18,095 nt of DNA from Anaerolineales bacterium (GTDB taxonomy: Bacteria > Chloroflexota > Anaerolineae > Anaerolineales > DRMV01). The position numbers and the translations under genes were made by a program. Of the stretch, positions 6,950 through 13,892 are shown piece by piece. The stretch is from NCBI GenBank assembly GCA_015484985.1, contig WFUL01000039.1, positions 1 to 18,095 on the forward strand. The letters are read 5' to 3'. How positions within the stretch are numbered: position 1 is the first letter of the stretch; every line of letters begins with the position of its first letter. Below the pieces are notes generated by a model, which worked only from the letters and a program-made list of their open reading frames with translations, did not search any database and was not told where the DNA came from.

Positions 6950-7900
6950 TTACCCCGGCACAATGCGCGTGCCCGTTTCCCCTCGCAGGGCGCGCGTGAT
7001 GTTTTCGGGATTGGTGATCAAAGCCGGGTTACCGGTCCGCTCGACGAACTGAATGCAGGCCTGAATCTTGGGCAACATACTCCCCGGAGCGAAGTGCCCC
7101 TCTTCCATGTAGCGTTTGGCTTCGGACACCGTCATCCTGTCCAGCCATTGCTGATTGGGCTTTCCGAAGTTCAGGGCGACTTTTTCCACGCCGGTGGAAA
7201 TCAGGAAGAGGTCCGCGTGGATGCGCCAGGCCAGCAGGCCACTGGCCCGGTCCTTGTCCACCACCGCGGCCACTCCGCGCAGTTCTCCTTTGGCATTGCG
7301 GACCACGGGAATGCCCCCACCGCCCACCGCAATGACCACCCAACCCTGTCGCACCGCGTCCCGAATGGCGTGCTCCTCGATAATGGCGATGGGTTCCGGC
7401 GAAGGGACCACGCGGCGCCATCCGCGTCCCGCGTCCTCTACCACGTGCCATCCTTCCGCGGCAAAGCGCTCGGCTTCTTCTCTCGTGAGAAAGCGCCCGA
7501 TGGGCTTGGTGGGATGATGGAAGGCCGGGTCGTTGGGGTCCACCAGGACCTGGGTCACTAGGGTCAGGGCCATGCGCGGCAGCCCACGGCGGGTGAACTC
7601 ATTATCCAGGGTCTGTTGCAACATGTATCCAATGGAGCCCTGGGTGTCCGCCACAATGAGGTCCAGGGGGGTCATGTGGAGTTCGTGCGCGGCCAGTTCG
7701 TTCCGCCTCAGGATGAAACCCACCTGGGGACCGTTGCCATGGGTAATGACCACGTTCCAGCCTTCTTCAATCATGTCCGCGATATGGCGGGCTGTGGTAC
7801 GCACGGCGTCCCATTGATGGGGTACGTCGGGGTGTTTGGGGTCGGGAATCAGGGAATTCCCGCCAATGGCCACCACTGCGGTGCGCTGTCCGGTTTGCAT
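6950..7900 (-). CDS. arcC: Carbamate kinase
   Basis: Carbamate kinase interconverts carbamoyl phosphate + ADP and carbamate (ammonia + CO2) + ATP; in fermenters it makes ATP. The protein is 316 residues, the usual length for the amino-acid-kinase fold. Visible motifs are AIGGNSL at 11-17, THGNGPQVG at 53-61, AVGGGGIPV at 191-199, VDKDRAS at 214-220 and APGSMLPKI at 271-279, all typical of ArcC rather than acetylglutamate or aspartate kinase. The ATG at 7900 has GAGGAGG 6 nt upstream; a further ATG upstream would contain that ribosome site. No arginine deiminase or ornithine carbamoyltransferase is nearby. It lies 67 bp downstream of pyrF-pyrE. Confidence 0.95.
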   Translation of the reverse strand: MQTGQRTAVVAIGGNSLIPDPKHPDVPHQWDAVRTTARHIADMIEEGWNVVITHGNGPQVGFILRRNELAAHELHMTPLDLIVADTQGSIGYMLQQTLDNEFTRRGLPRMALTLVTQVLVDPNDPAFHHPTKPIGRFLTREEAERFAAEGWHVVEDAGRGWRRVVPSPEPIAIIEEHAIRDAVRQGWVVIAVGGGGIPVVRNAKGELRGVAAVVDKDRASGLLAWRIHADLFLISTGVEKVALNFGKPNQQWLDRMTVSEAKRYMEEGHFAPGSMLPKIQACIQFVERTGNPALITNPENITRALRGETGTRIVPG

Positions 7901-7967
7901 CGCTTGCCTCCTCTTTTCCATGTATAGAAGTGCTCCCCTTTTCAGGATACCATCCCCCACTCCCCCC

Positions 7968-9395
7968 TCAGATGCGCTTTCGTTTCCACACCCGCACCCG
8001 ATGGAGGTCTTCCTGGGGTACCCAGCCCTTCGCTCCCCATAAGTCCAGAAGTTCCTCCAGGGTAAAGAAGGCGTGCACCCGCAGACCCTGCCCTTCCAGA
8101 AAGGCCCGACCGCCCGCTTCCCGGTCAATGAGCACCACTACGTCCCGCACCTGCAAACCTACCTCCCGGAGACGGCCGAGGGCCTCTTGTTTGGAGGCGC
8201 CTGTGGTGAGTACATCATCCAGGATGACCGCCACTTCGCCGGGCTCGAACACGCCTTCCACCCGGGCCGCAGTGCCGTAGGCCTTCACGTCCTTGCGGGG
8301 GTACACCAGCGGCCAGCCAAAAGTCAGGCTCACCGCCGTTCCGATGGGAAGGGCCGCGTAGGGCAGCGGCGCCAGGCGGTCAAACGTGAGGGATTGAAGC
8401 AGGAATCCGTAAGCCATGGCCACCCGGTGCAAGACCTCGGGAAACCCCACCAAACGGCGCAGGTCGAAGTAGATGGGGGCCTGTTGACCCGATTTCAAGG
8501 TGAAGGCACCGAAACGCACACATCCGGTGTCCACCAGGTCCCGGGCCAACTGGACCTTCACCTCTTCCAGGTGGGGCGGAGGCGGGGTTTTGCCTCCGCC
8601 CGCGGCTTCGGCCATCAAACGACGGGTGACCTCGGCCAAGGCGCGGGCTTGCTGGGCCGGGTCATCGGACCGGGCCAGGCTCCGAGAGACGGGGAAGAGG
8701 ATACCCAACCCATCCGCGCGACGCCCGGCCTGATACGCCGCTTCCAGCGAACCCCCTTGCGCGCCCACTCCGGGGGCCAGAATCCACCGTTCAGGAGCCA
8801 TCTGGCGCACCCGGGCCAGGGCATGGGTTTGGGTTGCCCCCACCACGAAACCCACCTGCTGGGGCGACGTCCCGCGCCGAAGGCCCTGGGCCAGGGCCAG
8901 GTAATACGGCACCCCGCCGGCCAGAGGCGCCTCCTGCACCTCCCACGCACCCGGGTTCGACGTGCGCACCAGCAGGAAAAGCCCTCGGTCGCCGTACCTC
9001 AGAAACGGCTCCAGCGCGTCCCGGCCCAAATGGGGGAAAAGGGTCACAGCATCCGCGTCCAGATGTTCAAAAAGGCCTCGAGCATAAGCCCGGGCCGTAC
9101 TGGCGATGTCTCCACGTTTGACGTCCAGAATCACCGGACCCAGGGCCTTGAGCCGCGGCATCAGGCGTTCCAGAGCAGCCCAACCCTCGGACCCCCAAAC
9201 TTCGAAGAAGGCCGCGTTGACCTTGAAGGCCACAGCATAAGGGGCCACGGTCTCAGCGATGCGCAGGCAGAAGCGCTCTGCCTTCCGGGGCGAGGGCTCC
9301 GGGAGCATCTCGGGATGAGGATCCAGGCCCGCCACGAGGAGGCTTCCACGCTCCCGAACCCGTTGTTCCAGGCGGGGAAAGAAAGAGGGTTCCAT
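7968..9395 (-). CDS. pyrFE: Bifunctional orotidine-5'-phosphate decarboxylase / orotate phosphoribosyltransferase fusion
   Basis: This 475-residue fusion covers the last two steps of UMP synthesis. Residues 1 to about 260 are a type-2 OMP decarboxylase, with DVKRGDIAST at 91-100 holding the Lys/Asp catalytic set and the PVSR phosphate loop at 235-238. Residues from about 278 are orotate phosphoribosyltransferase, with the PRPP-binding loop ILDDVLTTGAS at 391-401 and YPRKDVKAYGT at about 365-375. A Gly/Pro linker (AAGGGKTPPPP) joins them. The order, decarboxylase first, is the reverse of animal UMP synthase. TTG and ATG lie side by side at the start; ATG at 9395 is preferred, with a modest GAGAGATAGG upstream. 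A hairpin lies inside the linker DNA. Confidence 0.95.
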   Translation of the reverse strand: MEPSFFPRLEQRVRERGSLLVAGLDPHPEMLPEPSPRKAERFCLRIAETVAPYAVAFKVNAAFFEVWGSEGWAALERLMPRLKALGPVILDVKRGDIASTARAYARGLFEHLDADAVTLFPHLGRDALEPFLRYGDRGLFLLVRTSNPGAWEVQEAPLAGGVPYYLALAQGLRRGTSPQQVGFVVGATQTHALARVRQMAPERWILAPGVGAQGGSLEAAYQAGRRADGLGILFPVSRSLARSDDPAQQARALAEVTRRLMAEAAGGGKTPPPPHLEEVKVQLARDLVDTGCVRFGAFTLKSGQQAPIYFDLRRLVGFPEVLHRVAMAYGFLLQSLTFDRLAPLPYAALPIGTAVSLTFGWPLVYPRKDVKAYGTAARVEGVFEPGEVAVILDDVLTTGASKQEALGRLREVGLQVRDVVVLIDREAGGRAFLEGQGLRVHAFFTLEELLDLWGAKGWVPQEDLHRVRVWKRKRI

Positions 9396-9438
9396 CAAGC
9401 CTATCTCTCGCTCACTTCCGATGGTCTACCTGAGGGCC

Positions 9439-9444
9439 AGTATA
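9439..9444 (-). promoter_or_regulatory. -10 element upstream of pyrF-pyrE
   Basis: TATACT on the minus strand lies 43 nt before the start codon, just past the hairpin that probably ends the fabF operon. No clear -35 is seen. Confidence 0.4.
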
Positions 9445-9466
9445 ACGCAAGGCGGCGGACACAGGG

Positions 9467-9514
9467 GAGAAGAAGATGTGGGCAGCGGCGGAAGCCGCTG
9501 CCCACCTTCTTCTC
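9467..9514 (-). terminator. Long hairpin downstream of fabF
   Basis: Arms 9467-9489 and 9494-9514 pair over 21 bp, with a single 2-nt bulge (9476-9477) and a GGAA loop (plus-strand reading). It starts 35 nt after the fabF stop and precedes the pyrF-pyrE promoter, so it probably ends the three-gene operon. The tail past the stem is C-rich rather than T-rich, so it may act as a transcript-end stabiliser rather than an intrinsic terminator. Confidence 0.6.
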
Positions 9515-9548
9515 AATGGATACGCTTCTGGTGACCCGTATTCCGACG

Positions 9549-10787
9549 TCAATCGTAGCGCTTGAAAATCAACACCGCGTTGTGGCCTCCGAAGCCGAAG
9601 GCGTTGTCCATGGCCACCCGCACAGGCACTTCCCGGGCTTCGTTGGGGACGTAATCTAGGTCACATTCGGGGTCGGGGGTGGTGTAGTTGATGGTGGGCG
9701 GCACCACACCCTCCTGAATGGCCAGCACACAAAAGATGGCTTCCAGGGCACCCGTAGCCCCCATCATGTGACCCGTCATGGATTTGGTGGAGGACACGGG
9801 AATGCGGTAGGCGTGGTCCCCAAAGACTGCCTTGATGGCCTTGGTTTCCGCGACATCGTTGAGTTCGGTGCCCGTACCGTGGGCGTTGATGTAATCCACA
9901 TCCTCGGGTCGGAGCCCGGCGGTCTCCAGGGCGCGACGCATGGCCAGGATGGCCCCCGCACCCTCTTCGTGGGGCGCGGTGATGTGATAGGCGTCCGAGG
10001 AAGAGGCGTAACCCACCATTTCCGCCAGGATGGGCGCGCCTCGCGCCCGGGCATGCTCCTCGCTCTCGAGAATCAGCACCGCCGCGCCTTCGGCAATGAC
10101 GAACCCGTCCCGGTTCTGGTCGAAGGGCCGGGGCGCGTCCCGACGCTCCGGCCCTCCCCGGGCCATCGCGCCCACACGGTCGAAGGCCACCACGGCGATT
10201 TTGCAAATCACCGCCTCCGAAGCGCCAGCCACCACTACATCGGCCACGCCGGAACGAATCAGGTTCCAAGCCATCCCCAAGGCATCGTTCCCCGAGGCGC
10301 ACGCGGAGGCCACCGAGAGGGCCGGGCCCTGGAACCCGTAGTGAATACTCACGACGCCCGAAGCACCGTTGGGCATGAGTTGAGGGATCACGAAGGCACC
10401 CACTTTTCGCAGTCCTTCGTTGTAAAGGAGCAGCGTGTTGTGCTCCAGCACATCAATGCCGCCGATGGCCGAAGAGATGATGACGCTGATGCGCGTAGGG
10501 TCTTCTTTGTCCGGCTCCAGTCCCGCGTGTTGCAGGGCCTCCTGCGCGGCCACCAACGCGAACTGCTCAAAGCGGCTGTACCGTCGGGCCCATCGTGCGG
10601 GCATGTATCGGGTGGGGTCGAAGTCCTTGACCTCGGCGGCAATCTGGACGTTCAGGTCGGAGGCATCGAACAGGGTGATGGGGCCCACTCCGGACTCCCC
10701 CCGCAGGGCCTTCTCCCAGGTCTCCTTCACCGTATGACCCAGCGGGTTAATGGTTCCCAAGCCGGTCACGACGACTCGTCGGCTCAT
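9549..10787 (-). CDS. fabF: 3-oxoacyl-[acyl-carrier-protein] synthase II (KAS II)
   Basis: This 412-residue condensing enzyme elongates acyl-ACP with malonyl-ACP in type II fatty-acid synthesis. The Cys-His-His catalytic triad is complete: Cys163 in SVASACASG, His303 in NAHGTGTELND and His340 in STKSMTGHMMG, with Lys335 also present. The His-His pair indicates FabF/FabB rather than FabH. The length fits FabF. The ATG is 6 nt past the stop of the threonine-synthase-like gene, whose end codons AAGGAGTGA supply the ribosome site, so the two are coupled. No acpP, fabD or fabG is alongside, so this is a detached fabF or a second copy. Confidence 0.96.
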   Translation of the reverse strand: MSRRVVVTGLGTINPLGHTVKETWEKALRGESGVGPITLFDASDLNVQIAAEVKDFDPTRYMPARWARRYSRFEQFALVAAQEALQHAGLEPDKEDPTRISVIISSAIGGIDVLEHNTLLLYNEGLRKVGAFVIPQLMPNGASGVVSIHYGFQGPALSVASACASGNDALGMAWNLIRSGVADVVVAGASEAVICKIAVVAFDRVGAMARGGPERRDAPRPFDQNRDGFVIAEGAAVLILESEEHARARGAPILAEMVGYASSSDAYHITAPHEEGAGAILAMRRALETAGLRPEDVDYINAHGTGTELNDVAETKAIKAVFGDHAYRIPVSSTKSMTGHMMGATGALEAIFCVLAIQEGVVPPTINYTTPDPECDLDYVPNEAREVPVRVAMDNAFGFGGHNAVLIFKRYD

Positions 10788-10793
10788 GGTTCG

Positions 10794-11906
10794 TCACTCC
10801 TTGGAAAAGATACGTAATCGAAACCAACGTCCTATGCGACGCCAGATGGAGGGTCGTCCTCCAGGAAGAATCAACACCACAGGTTCAGGCCATTCCTCTT
10901 GATGCATGGCCCACCCGGCCCAAACCAACACCGATTCTGGCTGTAAATACAACCCCACACGCCGAAAAGCGTCGCGAGCCCGAGCCCAGGCTTCGTCATC
11001 CACCGCCAGAAAGCGGCCCTGACTCCAGGCCACCAATTCCAGCAGGAGGTCACCCCACCAGGGGAACCGTCGCCCGGCCTCCACCGCAGGTCCGGGAGCC
11101 TCATCTCGGACCCAGAGATGGGCTTCGCGCCCTCCCTTCGCTCGAGCCCAAAGCCCCGCCCGGGCCAGGGGTTCCACGCCCACCAGACGTGGCATCGTGG
11201 CAATGAGACCTGCCTGGAGTAAGGCCAGGAACCCCCGACCAATGCCCAGCAGCAAGGCCCCCTGTCCCACCGGGGCCAACACCGTTCCGGGCGCCCCTCC
11301 CAACTGGGCCACCAACTCGTACGCGATGGTGGCGTAGGCGTCCACGGCCAGGGGATGGTAGGGCACCAGAACCGCGGTTTCCTGCCGATGCAACGCGGTC
11401 ATGGTCTCCCACCAGGTGCCGGGAAACCTTCGGACAGGGATACCGCGAGTCCGGACGGAAGGCATCCCGGTCACGCCGTAAGCCCGCACCCGAAGACGCG
11501 CCCGGGCGGCATACCGTCGCCAGGAGCGCAGGGTATTGGGTGTGGCCAGGGTGACCACTTCCTCCACGCCCTGCTCTCGAGCCCAGGTGAAGAGCACCGA
11601 GGCCGCCCGGTCTTTCACAGAGCCCGTCGGGTTGAGGTCTTCTCGTTTGACAAAGACCTGTCGTCCCTGGGTCAGGTGCACAGGCTGCAAAGGGGTGCGA
11701 CCCTCTCCCAGGGTGACCGGGGAGTCGGCCATCGGAAGGTGCATAGCCGGAACATAACGCCATAAACCGGGTGCGTCCGATCGTTCTGCTTCGGGATGGA
11801 ACACAATGGGGGCTTCCCGATCCAGAGGTCCCCCGCAAGCCGGACAGGTGGGATGCACCCGCGTCCAGTCATATCGTCGGAGACAGTTCCGGCATCGCCA
11901 CATCAT
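10794..11906 (-). CDS. Threonine-synthase-like PLP enzyme (fold type II), divergent
   Basis: This 370-residue protein has an N-terminal zinc ribbon (Cys5, Cys8, Cys21, Cys24) and then a fold-type-II PLP domain. LNPTGSVKDRAA at 91-102 carries the PLP lysine Lys98. The phosphate-binding glycine loop appears as VGQGALLLG at 213-221. The usual SSGN substrate/cofactor loop is ATPN at 121-124, with only the Asn kept, and the following helix is Arg-rich. Threonine synthases with this ribbon are common, but the altered loop argues against assigning normal activity. The ATG overlaps the dehydrogenase stop by 4 bp (a second ATG follows directly), and fabF starts 6 nt after the stop. Possible roles: a threonine or related amino-acid synthase paralogue, or a lyase. 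Confidence 0.8.
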   Translation of the reverse strand: MMWRCRNCLRRYDWTRVHPTCPACGGPLDREAPIVFHPEAERSDAPGLWRYVPAMHLPMADSPVTLGEGRTPLQPVHLTQGRQVFVKREDLNPTGSVKDRAASVLFTWAREQGVEEVVTLATPNTLRSWRRYAARARLRVRAYGVTGMPSVRTRGIPVRRFPGTWWETMTALHRQETAVLVPYHPLAVDAYATIAYELVAQLGGAPGTVLAPVGQGALLLGIGRGFLALLQAGLIATMPRLVGVEPLARAGLWARAKGGREAHLWVRDEAPGPAVEAGRRFPWWGDLLLELVAWSQGRFLAVDDEAWARARDAFRRVGLYLQPESVLVWAGWAMHQEEWPEPVVLILPGGRPSIWRRIGRWFRLRIFSKE

Positions 11907-12898
11907 GACCGCCGCAGGTGGTCATAGACCTCGGGGTTGGCGCAATGTCGTAAAGGCTTCCCCTGGAGGCCCAACAGCAGGTTTTCGCAGGCCAACAGGG
12001 CCATGGCCTTGCGGGTCTCACGGGTCGCGGAGCCAATATGGGGCGTAATCACGCAATTGGGCAGGCGATACAGGGGATGGTCCGGCGGCAACGGCTCGGG
12101 GTCCGTCACGTCCAGGGCTGCACCGGCAATCCATCCCTCTTGCAGCGCCCGCACCAAGGCTCCGGTATCCACCACCCCTCCGCGAGCCATGTTCACCAGG
12201 TAAGCCGTGGGCTTCATGCGTCGCAAGGCTTCCTCATCGATCATGCGGCGGGTTTCGGGTGTAAGGGGCACGTGCAGGGAGACCACATCGCTTTCGGACA
12301 GCAGGGTCTCCAGGGGTACCCGCTGCGCGCCCAGTTCCCGTTCCGCCTCGGGCTTCGCTTTACGGCTGGTGTACAGCACCCGCATCCCAAATCCCCGGGC
12401 TCGCCGAGCCACCGCCTGCCCGATCTGGCCCAAACCCACGATGCCCAGGGTCTTTCCCTGCAAATCCACCCCCAACCATTGGGTGGGCGCCCACATACCC
12501 CAACGCCCTTCCCGGGCATCCCGGGCCGCGGGAAAGATGCCCCGGGTGATGGCCAGAATCAACGCCCAGGTGAGGTCGGCCACCGCGTCGGTCAACACGC
12601 CCGGAGTATGGCCCACGGGAATCCCCCGTCGGGTACAGGCTTCCAGGTCGATGTTGTCCACGCCTACGGCAAAGTTGCTCACCACCCGCAAACGAGGCAT
12701 CTGGCTCAGCAGGGCGTCATCCACCCGGTCCGTGAGCCAGGTGTACAAACCTTCTACTTCGGGGAAGTAAGGCGCCAGGGAAGGGTCCACGCCCGGCCGC
12801 CCGGCGGGACCGACGACCACCCGGGTCTGTTCCAGGAGAGGAGCAATCCAGTCTTCGGGCATAGGATGGGTCACCAACACCAGAGGTTTGGAGTGCAT
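11903..12898 (-). CDS. D-isomer-specific 2-hydroxyacid dehydrogenase (glyoxylate/hydroxypyruvate reductase-like)
   Basis: This 331-residue NAD(P)-dependent dehydrogenase has the Rossmann motif GLGQIG at 155-160. The catalytic Arg239 (VNMARGG), Glu268 (DVTDPEPLP) and His287 (TPHIGSAT) form the family triad. A conserved TPGVLTDAVADL substrate-side segment is at about 98-109, typical of glyoxylate reductase/glycerate dehydrogenase. There is no C-terminal ACT domain, which argues against standard phosphoglycerate dehydrogenase. The ATG at 12898 is chosen for its GGGAGG 8 nt upstream; an upstream ATG overlaps the -10 box. It is the first gene of the operon with the threonine-synthase-like gene and fabF. 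The exact substrate cannot be fixed from sequence. Confidence 0.92.
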   Translation of the reverse strand: MHSKPLVLVTHPMPEDWIAPLLEQTRVVVGPAGRPGVDPSLAPYFPEVEGLYTWLTDRVDDALLSQMPRLRVVSNFAVGVDNIDLEACTRRGIPVGHTPGVLTDAVADLTWALILAITRGIFPAARDAREGRWGMWAPTQWLGVDLQGKTLGIVGLGQIGQAVARRARGFGMRVLYTSRKAKPEAERELGAQRVPLETLLSESDVVSLHVPLTPETRRMIDEEALRRMKPTAYLVNMARGGVVDTGALVRALQEGWIAGAALDVTDPEPLPPDHPLYRLPNCVITPHIGSATRETRKAMALLACENLLLGLQGKPLRHCANPEVYDHLRRS

Positions 12899-12935
12899 GA
12901 AGACACCTCCCGACGAAAGGGGCCTGTCGCGGCCC

Positions 12936-12941
12936 ATTATA
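12936..12941 (-). promoter_or_regulatory. -10 element of the dehydrogenase-fabF operon
   Basis: A perfect TATAAT on the minus strand lies 37 nt before the dehydrogenase ATG. The -35 is not obvious. The start of the transcript would fold as GGGCC-GCGACA-GGCCC, a 5-bp stem right at the 5' end, which may protect the mRNA. Confidence 0.55.
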
Positions 12942-13068
12942 CTGGGACGACATGCGTTCCTGGCTTGCCCTCTATCGTTCTTTTATGGATGCATCCACCG
13001 ACGGAAGCGTTCCTGGCAGGCCTTTCGAGGCTGAGCCCTGGACCCCAGACAAAGCCTTGAACAACCCC

Positions 13069-13077
13069 TGGTAAAAT
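13069..13077 (+). promoter_or_regulatory. Extended -10 element for the plus-strand membrane protein gene
   Basis: TGG-TAAAAT is an extended -10 (TGn plus a one-mismatch box), about 50 nt ahead of the ATG at 13127. No clear -35 is seen. It is back to back with the minus-strand operon promoter at 12936. Confidence 0.4.
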
Positions 13078-13126
13078 CATTCAACCCGATGCCCAATCCC
13101 CCGCCCTGGTGAACGGAGGCAGGTCC

Positions 13127-13867
13127 ATGTTTCCCTTTCCCCCTGTGCTTGGTGTATCCCAGAACTCGACTCCCGAAACCACCACGCCTCCCCCACGCCC
13201 CTGGTGGTACGACTGGCTTTGGCGAGGGAAACCCGCGGAAGCCTTCTGGACCCTGGCCGCGGTGCTCTCCATGGGGCTCAACATTCTCCTGATTGTGGCT
13301 CTGTTCCTCCTGGCCCGGTACGCCTTCACCCTCAAACAAGCGGTGGAAGACCAGCTTTTAGGGGGTTTGGCGGCCAACTTCGCGGCCATGGATGAAGCCG
13401 TCATCCGCACCACGGTGGTGGTCGAGGACACCATTCCCGTGCAGTTCGATTTACCCGTGGCCTTCGACCTGCCCATTGAAACCGAAACCGAGGTAGTGCT
13501 CACCGAGAACGTGTACATTCAAGAAGCCATGGTGGAATACTTGGCCACGGGAGGACTGGTCATCCGCAACGCGCCCGCCAACATCGTGCTTCCCGCGGGC
13601 CAGAGCCTGCCCGTTCGCCTGAACATGGTCGTCCCTGCAAGGGTCACCATCCCGGTGGATACTCGCATCCCCATTCGCCTTCAGGTGCCGGTGGCCATCC
13701 CCCTCAAAGACACCGAATTGCATCAACCTTTCGTGGGCTTGCAAGAGGTCATCCGGCCGTATCAAGAATTGCTGGCCGGCCTGCCCGATTCCTGGGAAGA
13801 AGTGTGGTGCGGTTCGGAAGGAAAGGGGATGCTTTGTGGGTTCTACCGGTTCTTCACCGAGAAATGA
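13127..13867 (+). CDS. Single-pass membrane protein with hexad proline repeats, unknown function
   Basis: I do not recognise a characterised family. The 246 residues are: a short Pro/Thr-rich cytoplasmic-type tail (1-38), one transmembrane segment at about 41-63, a helical stretch (64-95), then a beta-rich domain. In that domain prolines recur every six residues in an I/L/V-P-V/I-x-x-x pattern: positions 104, 110, 116; 156, 162; and 170, 176, 182, 188. Two cysteines (228, 237) near the end could form a disulfide. The ATG at 13127 has GGAGG 7 nt upstream. It is the only plus-strand gene, divergent from the dehydrogenase operon and ending 25 bp from the convergent recombinase stop. The second domain may lie outside the membrane. 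Confidence 0.8.
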   Translation: MFPFPPVLGVSQNSTPETTTPPPRPWWYDWLWRGKPAEAFWTLAAVLSMGLNILLIVALFLLARYAFTLKQAVEDQLLGGLAANFAAMDEAVIRTTVVVEDTIPVQFDLPVAFDLPIETETEVVLTENVYIQEAMVEYLATGGLVIRNAPANIVLPAGQSLPVRLNMVVPARVTIPVDTRIPIRLQVPVAIPLKDTELHQPFVGLQEVIRPYQELLAGLPDSWEEVWCGSEGKGMLCGFYRFFTEK

Positions 13868-13892
13868 CCCCCTGGGATTCGAAGGCTCCAAC

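Noticed and set aside
8073..9659. Long plus-strand open frame (528 codons) opposite the pyrF-pyrE fusion
   Set aside because: It mirrors a clearly coding gene on the other strand. Composition is dominated by Arg/His/Pro/Gly as in antisense frames of GC-rich genes, with no domain.
10120..10165. GC-rich inverted repeat inside fabF
   Set aside because: It lies in conserved coding sequence with a large loop. Such pairings are common by chance at this GC content.
12038..13060. Plus-strand open frame (340 codons) opposite the dehydrogenase and through its promoter
   Set aside because: Antisense of a gene with complete catalytic motifs; reads across the promoter region; no ribosome site or domain.
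12985..13074. Plus-strand 29-codon ORF (MDASTDGSVPGRPF...) ending at the -10 box of the next gene
   Set aside because: No ribosome site ahead of the ATG, very short, and no recognisable sequence. Could be a leader peptide, but there is no supporting structure.
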